A DNA stretch of 21,746 bases from Priapulus caudatus (GCF_000485595.1 NW_014577118.1:404251-425996), one strand, 5' to 3'. Shown: positions 1-9,177, counted from the stretch's first letter. The notes: generated by a model not told the origin, from the letters alone. Made by a program: numbers and translations.

Positions 1-13
1 GCTACTGCTGCTG

Positions 14-44
<31 letters not shown>

Positions 45-289
45 GGCTACTGCTGCTGCTGCTGCTGCTACTACTGCTGCTGCTGCTGCTACTGCTGCTG
101 CTGCTGCTACTACTGCTGCTGCTGCTGCTACTGCTGCTGCTACTGCTACTACTGCTGCTGCTGCTACTACTGCTGCTGCTGCGGCTACTGCTACTGCTGC
201 TGCTGCTGCTACTGCTGCTGCTGCTGCTACTGCTGCTGCTGCTGCTACTACTGCTGCTGCTGCTGCTACTGCTGCTGCTGCTGCTACTG

Positions 290-333
<44 letters not shown>

Positions 334-337
334 GCTG

Positions 338-381
<44 letters not shown>

Positions 382-403
382 GCTGCTACTGCTGCTGCTG
401 CTG

Positions 404-459
<56 letters not shown>

Positions 460-481
460 ACTGCGGCTGCTGCTGCTGCTG
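1..481. repeat. GCT/ACT (CTG/CTA) trinucleotide array
   Basis: The array is 160 consecutive triplets from the window edge, with no insertion or deletion breaking the phase. Most units are GCT. Interruptions are ACT, singly or in runs of 2-3, plus three GCG. The pattern (GCT)5-ACT recurs, giving a loose 18 bp higher-order period. All variation falls at the first or third base of the GCT unit. Read as CTG/CTA it is poly-Leu, and read on the minus strand as AGC/AGT it is poly-Ser, so nearly all interruptions are synonymous in those two frames. The poly-Leu frame stays open into a 70-residue tail ending at 694. I treat the array as a microsatellite, because no gene structure is visible, but it runs off the left edge and its origin cannot be judged from this window alone. 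Confidence 0.97.
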
Positions 482-802
482 ATGCATATCCACCTTGCAC
501 TCGGCGACGATGACTCGAGATTGTTGCGCCGGTTAAATAGGGACAGTGTGCGGATGTGGAAAGGGAAGTTGGGACCGGTAATGCTAGATGATTATTTATC
601 TGGGGGCTCCACTCTCACACAGTACGATGACATCGGTTGGTGGACGGACACACAAAGACTGGTCCCGGAACATCTGCGCGGGTGTAATTTCTAAACTTGC
701 CTGTAGGCTAGCAAAACAAGCCGTGCATGGCTAAACATTCCACGCAAAATATATCCTCTCCGGCAGCCCGCACTGCCCTCCTGCCTTTATACCGAACCCT
801 TA
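482..802. other. Single-copy spacer, no gene seen
   Basis: This is ordinary complex sequence. The only open stretch is the continuation of the CTG frame to a stop at 692-694. Its 70 residues match nothing I recognise and have no low-complexity or domain signature. No splice signal or promoter can be supported. Confidence 0.5.
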
Positions 803-853
803 TCCCCCTCCTCCTCCTCCTCCTCCTCCCCTCCCCCTCCCACTCCTCCCCCC
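803..853. repeat. CTC-rich polypyrimidine tract
   Basis: About 50 bases are almost purely C and T, with a core of CTC triplets. A single A at 842 interrupts it. It is a simple repeat with no coding meaning. Confidence 0.9.
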
Positions 854-1354
854 GGTAGCAGCAAACCCAGCGTTCTCTACTGCCGATGTTTTTCGTTGAT
901 GGCGGAATGAAAAGGGGGAACTAAACCAGTTAATTTCGAAGCGCGGACAAATAGCACTTGTTGTTGCAAGTCGAAGCAACCCGTGTATCCAAACAGCGGC
1001 TGTGTGTTAGGTTCTGTCAATAGAGGTCTGCCTGCCTTCGGCCAACACCCACCGATACGCCGGCAAAACTTGTTCGTTCTGCGAAGCCATGTTCGTTTAA
1101 TTAGCATTTCATTGGCGAGAGACAGTGAGTTCGGATGCGAGAGCGCACGGGCGTAATCTGCGAGCATTCGTAGAATTTAATCGTGGTCGGCATCGACGGA
1201 CTGAGACGTGACGATTGGCCGGATTCTCTCTTCACTATTCTCGCTATACTAATTCACATACTTCACGCGATTCTCTCTTCCTTACATGATATATACACAT
1301 GATACATGATAGTGACGCTGTAGGAGTTATGCATTCTGTATGGCGTGTAGGCTG
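854..1354. other. Single-copy spacer, no gene seen
   Basis: This is complex sequence with no recognisable gene. A minus-strand open stretch of 96 codons (877-1167) has no domain, no convincing start context and no partner exon that I can identify. The right end becomes rich in TAGTA/GTACTA words and grades into the minisatellite that follows. Confidence 0.45.
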
Positions 1355-1733
1355 GCTATTAGTGGTAGTACTAAGATGTAGTTAATGGAAGTACTAGTGT
1401 GTATTATTTGTCGGGCAGTGGAAGTAGTACTATATATGGATAGTTGGTATTCGTTGTCGTGTACTGTGAAATAGTAGGTATTCTTTGTTGTGTTATAGGA
1501 ATAGTATATATTCTTTGTTATGTATTAGCGGCAGTACTAATAATATTATGTATTCTTTGTTGTGTTATAGAAATAGTGGGTATTCTTTGTCATGTATTAG
1601 TGGCCGTACTAGTAATATTAGGTATTCTTTGTTTTGTACTAGGAATCGTAGGTATTCTTTGTTGCGTACTAGATATGGACATTCTTTGTCGTGTACCAGC
1701 AGTTGTTCTAAGAATAGTAGGTATTCTCTAGAC
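1355..1733 (+). repeat. GTATTCTTTGT minisatellite, alternating 30/42 bp units
   Basis: The anchor GTATTCTTTGT recurs with TTC starting at 1450, 1481, 1511, 1553, 1583, 1625, 1655, 1682 and 1724. The spacings are 31, 30, 42, 30, 42, 30, 27 and 42 bp, so the basic higher-order unit is 72 bp (30+42). Two adjacent 72 bp copies (1508-1579 and 1580-1651) are clearly related but diverged. A degenerate copy extends left to about 1355. Except for the first gap, spacings are multiples of 3, so one plus-strand frame stays open (1444-1731) and encodes a repetitive hydrophobic peptide with the motif ILCxV. I regard this as a property of the repeat and not evidence of a gene. Confidence 0.9.
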
Positions 1734-2060
1734 TGACTCCGAACGTCCCTGGTTTTTTGTGTGGACGACACAATACTTTGGTGATATTGGTCGATTGTGT
1801 GTATGATGGGAACTGGCAGGCAGGCAGTGTAACATTGATTCTGTGAGCTAGCGAGGTAAACAGCTTGCCTGGGTGCGGTCCGACCGATACAGTTGTTTTC
1901 CCGTGAGCATGGCTTAACGTAGATACCGCTTGTCAGTTTCAATTTTTTTAAGCGTTGCTGCAAAACTGGATCTCGCACGACACCGCATCGCGTTCCGTAA
2001 CCGCTGTTTCATACTACACGAGTGACAGTTCTGTTGCGTTCTGTTGCCAGTAAGGCTAAA
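1734..2060. other. Single-copy spacer, no gene seen
   Basis: This is complex sequence between the minisatellite and the small inverted-repeat element. No RNA gene, convincing ORF or repeat is visible, apart from a short GGCAGGCAGG duplication near 1817. Confidence 0.45.
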
Positions 2061-2190
2061 AGGGTCTGTGTACCCCCGGCAGAAAATTTCTCGACTTACT
2101 TGCGAGTGCTGCTTCAGGTTAAGATTAGTTGGTGGTCAAGTTAAGGTTAAGGATAAATTCCGACAGCGCCCCCACGGAGACACAGACCCT
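2061..2190. mobile_element. Small MITE-like element with AGGGTCTGTGT ends
   Basis: The left end starts AGGGTCTGTGT at 2061, and the exact reverse complement ACACAGACCCT ends at 2190, giving an 11 bp terminal inverted repeat. Just inside, the left end has a CCCCC run and the right arm reads GGGGG on the opposite strand, so the similarity continues loosely. The interior (about 2117-2155) carries degenerate telomere-like words such as GGTTAAG and GTTAAGG. The element is 130 bp with no coding capacity. No target-site duplication is clear. The AGGGTCT end is shared with the element at 11897-12177 and with inner junctions at 15838 and 19527, which supports a family and argues against a chance palindrome. 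Confidence 0.6.
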
Positions 2191-2740
2191 CTCAGCATCA
2201 GTAGATGTATTATATGCTCAAGAATAGAACGGTAGGATCATACTAGGATGTGTAATATGTATAATCAATCTACTGCTTGTATCATGCATGCATCCTCACT
2301 GCCAGAAACTTGCAGTGGGAACCTGCCTGGCCTGCGGTGGCTGGCTGGCTGCACACGTAGTCGCTATATTCGGCGCGCTGGCAGTGTCCTGGAAGTGTCC
2401 ATTAGACTCGGGTGTCAGCTTGCATCGCTCCCTCCCCTGACAGCTGCAAAAACCCATCACATGTTCGCCCCGTACGTGACATCCATGCTACATCGCTGCA
2501 CTGCAGCTCAGCAGCAGCAGACGTGACCGCGCCGGCGCTGCTAGCATCCCAGCTCCCGCTAAGACGCGCCTTTTGTCTGGCCGTTGAGGGCGCCTGCCCG
2601 CCCGCACGCACACCCTCCTGCGACGGCGGTCGCGTGCACAGCTAGCTAGCTGGTGGTGTGTAGCGTGTAGCATCGAGAGAGCACATAAAACCACGTTTTA
2701 TGTTATGTTCATATTTGATCTGCTCGTGTATATATAGCTG
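2191..2740. other. GC-rich single-copy spacer, no gene seen
   Basis: This is complex, fairly GC-rich sequence with several overlapping short ORFs on both strands (2248-2694), none with a recognisable motif. GCTAGCTAGCT at about 2640-2651 anticipates the GCTAGC core of the following minisatellite. Confidence 0.4.
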
Positions 2741-2871
2741 AGCAGCTAGCACCGTGGTTGGGTGGTCGGCAGGGCGGCAGCTAGCGCCGTGGCTGGGTGG
2801 TCGGCTGGGCAGCAGCTAGCGCCGTGGTTGGGTGGTCGGCAGGGCAGCAGCTAGCGCCGTGGCTGGGTGGT
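2741..2871 (+). repeat. 35 bp minisatellite, about 3.7 copies
   Basis: The word GCAGCTAGC recurs with an exact 35 bp period: unit starts are 2741, 2776, 2811 and 2846. The rest of each unit reads approximately GCCGTGGTTGGGTGGTCGGC followed by AGGGC. Copies differ by a few substitutions, mainly T/C and A/T. The fourth copy is cut off after GGGTGG at 2870. Units are directly adjacent with no spacers. Confidence 0.95.
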
Positions 2872-3875
2872 AATATATTCTTTTAAATGCGCGGCAGAAT
2901 ACATGATCACAAATTCAGAGATCAATCCGATAATAAAAGTATACGTGCATGTAGCGGTGACTCACATTTGCTGCCTACTTGAAGAGTATTTTCACAACTT
3001 GGCCCCCGGCTACAATTAATAGTCCTAGGTGACAGGTCACGAGGTTGAAAACATCGATAGGATCTCTACAAATGGCCAGCGTTGGAAATCTGAATGCGTG
3101 CTAGCCCATTGGCAGTGATACCTTTCATGCTTGTTTGTCTGTCGGGGTGAGTTAGCAACGCCGTGTCGGTTTTTAAACTTCGCCACGGGCTGTGCATAGC
3201 CGGCCGTATCATTTCGCAGAATAGCGCGTCATTGTTGCCCGAAACACGATCGGAGAGATCCTTTGTCCCACCGGGTCGCACCTCGGCATTCACAGAGCCG
3301 GCCGCGGCCTCCTGTTTTTCTTAGCGCGCGTGTTTATTTGCGATTGTGTATTGTTCGCGGGACATTCTCCCGTGCGGCTGCGACTATCGGCCGATTACTG
3401 GGGTGGCAGGTTCAAATTTCCTTATTAGACTTTGACTTTTTATTGTTTGACCAGCGGGACGCGATGCCATTAGCGTAACTAAGGCGTGAGAGTCTCTCTG
3501 ATGGTATAGGAGGATATGCTCACCTCTCGGTCCGACGCATATATGTATATATCTATCTTATTGGTTTAGGGTCATTAGGTTAGGTATTGCAGATTGGTTG
3601 CACTTTGGGTAGCAGTCAGTAGCGGTAGGCGGTACATGTAAAATCGCTGTGCGACCATAGTTTGTAGATTTCATTGTATCAGTGTCGAGAAATTTGTTGA
3701 CCAGAAGTTGATTCACGTGTAGTGGTGGTGGTGGTCGCAGTAGTGATGAGTTTTGGATGGGTTGGAAGGGGCAGGGCGTTCTTGTAGTGCAAATTAATTT
3801 GGATTTTTTCCGGAATGTTTATGTTTTTAATGGACGGGAGGGTGGGTGCGTGCCCTGTGGGTGGTTGGATGAGTG
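2872..3875. other. Single-copy spacer, no gene seen
   Basis: About 1 kb of complex sequence. Short ORFs on both strands (3066-3293 minus, 3263-3478 plus) have no recognisable domains. A short TTAGGTTAGG-like patch occurs around 3566-3585. The right end becomes GGT/GGAT rich and leads into the tetranucleotide array. Confidence 0.45.
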
Positions 3876-4170
3876 GGGTGGTTGGATGGATAGGTTGGGT
3901 GTGGATGGATGGATAGATGGATGGATGGATGGACGGACGGACGTACGTACGTACGTACGTATGTACGTATGTATGTATGTATGTATGTATGTATGTATGT
4001 ATGTATGTATGTATGTATGAATGTATGTACGTATGTACGTATGTACGTATGTACGTATGTACGTATGTACGTATGTACGTATGTACGTATGTACGTACGT
4101 ACGTACGTACGTATGTACGTACGTATTGTATGTATGTATGTATGTATGTATGTTGCATTGATGCATGGAT
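3876..4170 (+). repeat. Compound GGAT/GGAC/GTAC/GTAT tetranucleotide array
   Basis: The array changes composition step by step: GGAT units, then GGAC, then GTAC, a long GTAT block (about 3967-4018), an alternating GTAC/GTAT block of 8 bp period (about 4025-4092), more GTAC, a final GTAT block, then GGAT-like words. Most unit changes are ACGT to ATGT, consistent with CpG decay. Long ORFs in every frame encode YVCM- or THIY-type repeats and are by-products of the array. Confidence 0.97.
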
Positions 4171-5248
4171 GTATGGGTAGATGTGTTGATGGTGTCAATT
4201 AACAGTTCTGCTAGTTACAGGGGATAATGTAGAATAGTACATTAGTAGTATGTATTATGCGGTGAATAATAGAAGATTAATAGTACTGGCGACTAGAGCA
4301 ACGAATACTAATGTGTTTATAGTTGGTAATTAACCGTTTTCTGTCATCATTTGTCATTGGGTTCCTGTTTTCTTGCTAAGTTGTACCTGACACGCGGTTG
4401 TATCTTGTTTGTACTTCTCTCTTTTTTGCGGGATTTCCCGTGTACACGATTCATCGTACCTAAAAACCGGGTGATCCTTGATATTTTGGCATCTATCAGG
4501 TTATCCGGTTCCGCAAACCGGTAATTTCTATTTTTGGAAACGGAATGTTATTTGTTCGGACATATGAATTATTAATGCGATCTATTCTTTTGGACGGCAG
4601 AGTATTTCGTTGCCGGTTTCACATGTGTCACGGCGATGTTCATACGACAAAGATTAACGAGTGCGTAGTGGAATTTTAAGGATTTCAAATATTCAGTGTT
4701 TTTTTATGTTAACAGATAGATGGATAGATGGTATTTTTTCATGTTTCACTGTCTCAGACTCTGTCCGTCCGACTGCCCTTCTGTTGGCTGTCGGTTTGTG
4801 TTAAACTACCTTTCTCTTGTAACTCGAAGTTTTTCCAGCTGATATTTTATTTCATTGGCCGCATGATATGAGTTTCATGTTACGTATTTATTACTGGGAT
4901 TCATTGTAATTAGTAAGAGAAATGTATTTTTAATTCGAATTGTTTTCCAATCCGCGCATTTGTGTCTGTTTTTTTAAAATGTGCTCAGAGACCTATTTCA
5001 ACATTCGGAAATGAAGTGAAAATTATCTTTATTGTGAGCACTATCACTATTATCATTGTTTTTTTTTCCTCTGTAAGTAGCCATGCATTATATTTGACAG
5101 CAAGTAATGCCCCATGACAAATTTTCTGATTTTTGTATTTTGACTGAGTAAAATGTGAACAATTACAAGAATTACTGATGCAATTCTTGTGTTTTTAAAT
5201 TAGCAATGGAAAAATTAGTAAACGGCTGCCTATATGATAGATTTTTTG
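4171..5248. other. AT-rich spacer, no gene seen
   Basis: About 1.1 kb of AT-rich complex sequence with frequent T runs and stops in all frames. I see no repeat, RNA gene or coding stretch. A very short GATA/GATG patch lies near 4716-4732. Confidence 0.5.
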
Positions 5249-5480
5249 TGTGGTTTGCAGTGGGTTTACAGTTCACCAACTTCACCTAGTCTGATAACTT
5301 GCTGAGACTTGGCATTTTCCATGCCTAGTAATGTCAGGGGTTCAATCCCAAGTAGTGACAGCACTTAGTGTCGTGGAATTTTCATCATGGATTTATTCTA
5401 GGGTTTCCCCATCTGACTGCTGTGACCTAAATTCTGAATTGCTCATGTAAACTCGCATCGCAACTTTGGTGCATATATAT
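5249..5480 (+). mobile_element. Possible tRNA-derived SINE fragment
   Basis: A good match to the RNA polymerase III B box (consensus GGTTCRANNCC) lies at 5339-5349 as GGTTCAATCCC. A loose A-box-like word TGGTTTGCAGTGGG lies about 90 bp upstream, wider than a normal tRNA spacing. Downstream (about 5420-5450) is a stretch with CTAAATT and TTGCTCATGTAA, reminiscent of 3' tails seen in some animal SINEs. It ends near a short TA repeat and the ATC array. No target-site duplication or cloverleaf could be established, so this is only a candidate. Confidence 0.25.
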
Positions 5481-5525
5481 AGTATTATAGGAATTTTAGC
5501 AATCTATGTTCTTAGAATTTCACAG

Positions 5526-5549
5526 TTATTATTATTATTATTATCATCG

Positions 5550-5581
<32 letters not shown>

Positions 5582-5620
5582 TATCATCATCATCATCGTC
5601 ACCAGCAGTAGCAGCAGTTA

Positions 5621-5656
<36 letters not shown>

Positions 5657-5719
5657 TATCATCATCATCATCATCGTCGTCGTTGTCGTTGTCATCATGA
5701 TCATTATCATTATCATCAA
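5526..5719 (+). repeat. ATC/TCA trinucleotide array
   Basis: TTA triplets pass into ATC triplets, with a short interruption at about 5597-5620 (CGTCACCAGCAGTAGCAGCA-like) and a GTC/GTT patch near 5675-5690. The poly-Ile and poly-Ser open frames here are products of the repeat. Confidence 0.95.
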
Positions 5720-6433
5720 TAAGTGTTGTTTTGCATCAGGAAAGCCAGGATTACCCTCTCGTCATTTGCAAGCTTCAGTATTCATATTATCAATGATTGG
5801 TCACTATATGTAATTAGGGTGTATTTTAGGTCATGCATCCATGGATGTATATATATAATGGCAATTAATATTTGCAATGAAATTTAGGAACCGGTATATG
5901 GAGTTAGTTATAAGTAGCATTGTTTGCACGCAGTCAGTAATTTATTTTCTACTCTTGATCATTCGCGCTGATTATTCTCTGATCATGTTAGACTATTCCT
6001 AAATGACGCAAAATGCGACCGATCTAGTGAAAAATGCATAATCAGCGCACTTTTGCCGAAACATGATTTGCTCATTTTCAGAGATGTCTAGGTTATTTTC
6101 CCAAGCACGCACGCACGCACGCACGCACCATACTATCAAGAGCGCATAAACCCGTAGGATTACGTGTTCTTTGTACTGTATATCATACTAGTATGAGTCA
6201 TGAATTTCAAAATAAACAATGGGTAACAGGAAATTGCGTAATTAATCTACGTATATCCACATCTGCCTGCTTTGTAAGCCTTCTGCAAAGTACATAATAA
6301 TTATATTCAAAACCCCATTTAATACATGGGGAGATATAATTTTTATTAGCCCGGGTATCTTGCACTGAGTAATAATACAGTAAGTAATGAGCAATACAAG
6401 TAAAGTCAAGTGGATGTATAATATAATTTCCGC
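5720..6433. other. AT-rich spacer with a small GCAC array
   Basis: No gene is seen. It contains a pure GCAC array of six units (6105-6128) and an 11 bp inverted repeat (GCGCTGATTAT at 5965-5975, reverse complement at 6038-6048). The inverted repeat is too short to call an element by itself. Confidence 0.5.
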
Positions 6434-7344
6434 TCATAAAGCTAGGTTCACACTAGCGATTTTTTGTCTTTGAAAATCGTTGAAGTAAAATCTTTCAACA
6501 TCTTTTGTAAAGATTTTCAATTTCTTATCAAGAAATCTTTCTGTAACAATTTCAGCTGCAATTGCTTTTCTTTCGCGCCTGTATGCCTCCTCCCCAAGTC
6601 TGATCTTCGACACATCTACCAACCCGTTTCACAATTTCTCCCGCATTCATTTATCCTTATTTTCCTGAAAACCGACATGCTTCCGGTGACGTCGACCCAC
6701 AAGCGCCTGTTGAACATCTAGTGTCTGATAGAGGAGCGAGCACATTAGTACACCAGCATTCTGCTGCCTATAGATTTATGTACACTTCAGTAGCTATGAC
6801 GGAGTGCCTGCCAGCGAAGAGTATATATATGTCGTACGCGCGGTGTGTATGTGTCCGCGCAGAAAACGCGTGACAAAGGGCGTGGGCACGGACTGTACAC
6901 GTGTACACGTTCACAAAGTGGTCGGTCAGGCCTGCGAACATGAAGGCAAGGAAAGGAAGCATCGGACAGTGGTCAAACGCGGAATATGTGCGCCCGATAT
7001 GGCCGATTGATCAGCAAAAAATTGCTAACTACTCCGTGCCGTGAGGTATAAATGAATATAATAGTCAAAACCCGTCGTATATTATATACACACCCCGTAC
7101 CACGTCTCCCTCTACTTTGCGCATGGGCCGTAAAAGTCGAACCCCCATACGCATGCGCAAGCAGCGCAACGCGCCATACGCCCTGCTAATACTAATAGTG
7201 CCTGTGCGTAATATCGGGAGGGGGCGTTTGCCGTAGAGAGATGTAGTATGTCATGCTACACCCCCCACCTCCTGTGAAAAATCACTCTAGAGTGACATGC
7301 CTTTCCTCTGTTGGATAAATCTTTATGTTTTCCTCATACCAGGG
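6434..7344. other. Spacer with a weak coding-like patch and small palindromes
   Basis: On the minus strand 6622-6434 is open for 62 codons and its composition (RRERK..., charged and helical looking) is less repetitive than other ORFs here. It has a stop just upstream, no ATG, and no family I can name. At 6440-6456 a GTTCACACTAG-type word could be one end of an element, but no matching second end is found. Two perfect 14 bp palindromes occur: TGTACACGTGTACA (6894-6907) and TCACTCTAGAGTGA (7282-7295). Confidence 0.35.
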
Positions 7345-7376
7345 TGTTTGTGTGTGTGTGTGGGTGGGGGGGGGGG
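7345..7376 (+). repeat. GT microsatellite ending in an 11-G run
   Basis: A short GT array is followed by GGGT and a run of eleven G residues (7366-7376). It is a simple sequence repeat. Confidence 0.9.
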
Positions 7377-7811
7377 CAATAATGACTATGAGAATGAGAC
7401 ACTTCCCGCTGTTCGCTTATCAGAACCCGTTCAACCGGTAACCAATTAGTTGCGAAATTGTTAGAAAAAGTATTTTAATGTTGAAATTATTTTGTGTTAG
7501 GCACCATTTCACGCTTGCGTAGGTCCGTCGTTATTGTTGATGGTTTTATTCGGTCACCCCACTTCATGTGTGTCTATAATATATGCAAAACCTTTTCCAG
7601 GCGGTCTGCTGCCTTCGCTCGGCCCACGGCACAATGGTGGTGCAGAGCCTAGGCATGGCCGGAATCAAATATTCAGTTGCTAATCATGCTTAGAGGTGCC
7701 GTGGGGATAGCTTTATATGTGTACCAACAACAAAGACGTCAATGTTACGATCTTCCTGATGATGCATAAAGCTGTCTGACAGTGCAGCCCGATGCTGGAA
7801 TGCTATTGCTT
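7377..7811. other. Single-copy spacer, no gene seen
   Basis: Complex sequence with no recognisable gene, RNA or repeat. It ends at the putative target-site duplication of the next element. Confidence 0.45.
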
Positions 7812-7819
7812 GTCGCTGT

Positions 7820-8258
7820 CACAGGCACTTGGAACGTTTCAATAATCCAATGATGGTCAATAAACACGATATGTATTTACTACCGATGTCTTAATGTTTC
7901 TCTATAAGTACTACTCTCTTTCGTCTATTATTACTGATAATTTTCTGTAAATGCCGTTCAAATGCTCCGCTGCGACACACAAGTACACCGCATGCACGCC
8001 GTTGTGCACAAACAATAAAAATATAGAATTTGTTGTTTTGTTGTTGTTTCTCTATAAAATTTTGTGTTGTTTGTGCATAACGGTGTGCGTGCGGTGTACT
8101 TGTGTGTCACAGAGGAGCATTTGAACGGCATTTACAGGAAATTTTCAGTAATAATAGGCGAAACAGAGTAAAGAAACATTAAGATTTTGGTAGTAAATAC
8201 ATTTCATGTTTATTTACCATCATTTTATTGTTGAAACGTTCCTGTGGTCGTGCCTGTG
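7820..8258. mobile_element. Foldback MITE, CACAGGCAC family, full copy 1
   Basis: The left arm 7820-8020 is the imperfect reverse complement of the right arm 8060-8258, with about 40 bp of AT-rich loop between. The ends read CACAGGCACTTGGAACGTTT on the left and the complementary ...GTGCCTGTG on the right. Flanks GTCGCTGT (7812-7819) and GTAGCTGT (8259-8266) match at 7 of 8 positions and look like a diverged target-site duplication. Both arms include AAACATTAAG/CTTAATGTTT and CATTTACAGGAAATT-type blocks also found at 8612-8860 and 19734-20092. It is 439 bp with no coding capacity. Long inverted repeats and 8-9 bp duplications are typical of Mutator-like (MULE) non-autonomous elements; that class assignment is inference. 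A CTCCTCC-rich patch follows at 8284-8308. Confidence 0.85.
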
Positions 8259-8611
8259 GTAGCTGTATGTAACTCACCACCTTCCCTCCTCCTCCGCCTC
8301 CTCCTCCCAGATTGGGGAAACTGTCAACAACATCAGAGAATTTCAACAACATTGGAGGTATTTTCAAAATACCTTTTATAAGACAACATGCAGTGAAATG
8401 GGAGGAACTAGAGTTTATTTTGCCATAAGGTAGTATGATTATGCATGACACGAAGTATTTGCTAGTCTAGTACTGGAGAAATTAGCGTTTGGATGCGCAT
8501 TGTGAGCCTTTAAGTAGCCTGCCTGCCTGCCTATCTAGTTGCATACCCGCCTGGCTTGTCCAACCCTAGTAGTAGTAACCATGGTAGTAACATGTAGTCA
8601 TTACTCTCGCT
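8259..8611. other. Spacer between two foldback elements
   Basis: No gene is seen. It includes a CTCC-rich patch (8284-8308) and a short CCTG array (about 8518-8533). A 90-codon minus-strand ORF (8451-8179) overlaps the foldback arm and the CTCC patch and is not credible as a gene. Confidence 0.45.
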
Positions 8612-8860
8612 CACAGGCACTACCTACCTGCCTACCTACCTACCTACCTGCTATATATATATAGTGTACGTGTGCACAGTGCAGCCGCGTGAGGAATGGC
8701 GGCAGTCAGTGTTTGTTGCACATAGGATTTGGACGGAATTTACAGGAAACTGTCGGCAATAATAGGTGAAAGAGAGTATAGAAACATTAAGAATTTGGTA
8801 GTAAATAGATTTCGTATTTAGTTAGCATTACATTTTATTGAAACGCTTCAAGTGCCTGTG
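8612..8860 (+). mobile_element. Foldback MITE, CACAGGCAC family, copy 2 with left arm lost
   Basis: The left end CACAGGCACT (8612-8621) runs directly into a CCTA/CCTG microsatellite (8622-8650) and a TATATATATAG core. The right arm (about 8661-8860) matches the right arms of the copies at 7820-8258 and 19734-20092, ending GAAACGCTTCAAGTGCCTGTG. Most of the left arm is therefore missing and a tetranucleotide array sits in its place. Flanks CTCTCGCT (8604-8611) and CCCTCGTT (8861-8868) match at 6 of 8 positions, consistent with an old target-site duplication. Confidence 0.75.
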
Positions 8861-9019
8861 CCCTCGTTCAGCTTAACGAAGTAGCAGGGGTGGGTGGGGG
8901 GCCGTCGTTGAAGCTCACTACAGGAGCGGTTCAAGAAGCATCAGCTTATCAAGCAATGTCGCAGTACTTGGCTGTGTACCGTACGTTTCGTCAATTCTGT
9001 TTCATGGCGATGGATTTTA
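8861..9019. other. Short spacer, no gene seen
   Basis: Complex sequence with a G-rich patch near 8888-8901. Nothing else is recognisable. Confidence 0.4.
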
Positions 9020-9177
9020 AGGCTAGGTTAGGAGTAGGTTGGGGTTAAGCTTGGCATAAGTTTAAGGTTACGGATGAGGTTAGGTTACTTAGCGTTGAGG
9101 TTAGGCTTGGGTTAAGTTTAAGGTTACGGTGAGGTTAGGTGACTTAGCGTTGAGGTTAGGGTTAAGGTAACATTCCG
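9020..9177 (+). repeat. TTAGG-rich minisatellite, 56 bp period
   Basis: GTTTAAGGTTACGG begins at 9060 and again at 9116, giving a 56 bp period. The two units differ by about one indel and one substitution over the 45 bp compared. Both are rich in GGTTAGG and GTTAAGG words, and the left part (9020-9059) is a looser version. The right end reads GTTAGGGTTAAGG, close to a degenerate TTAGGG telomere repeat. Confidence 0.85.

Noticed and set aside
482-694. 70-codon ORF following the CTG array
   Set aside because: Its ATG is simply the first one after an open poly-Leu frame. The peptide matches nothing I recognise and no exon signals are evident.
877-1167. 96-codon minus-strand ORF
   Set aside because: It is non-repetitive but has no recognisable domain or supporting context. 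An ORF of this length is expected by chance in 21 kb on six frames.
2741-2871. CRISPR-like array of 35 bp repeats
   Set aside because: The units are directly adjacent with no spacers, and the sequence is eukaryotic in character. It is a minisatellite.
3679-4202. Several overlapping ORFs of 87-159 codons on both strands
   Set aside because: They translate the GTAC/GTAT array in all frames (YVCM, THIY, RTYV repeats). Equal openness in many frames is a property of the repeat.
5965-6048. 11 bp inverted repeat suggesting another MITE
   Set aside because: There is no extended similarity, no flanking duplication and no match to the other elements in the window.
6440-6456. GTTCACACTAG word as the end of a Harbinger-type element
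   Set aside because: The partner end in reverse orientation was not found in the window, and a single short word is not sufficient.
6434-6622. Charged 62-codon minus-strand ORF that looks protein-like
   Set aside because: There is no ATG (it opens from TTG), a stop lies just upstream, it is short, and no family could be named. It might be a degraded transposase or gene fragment, but this cannot be supported here.
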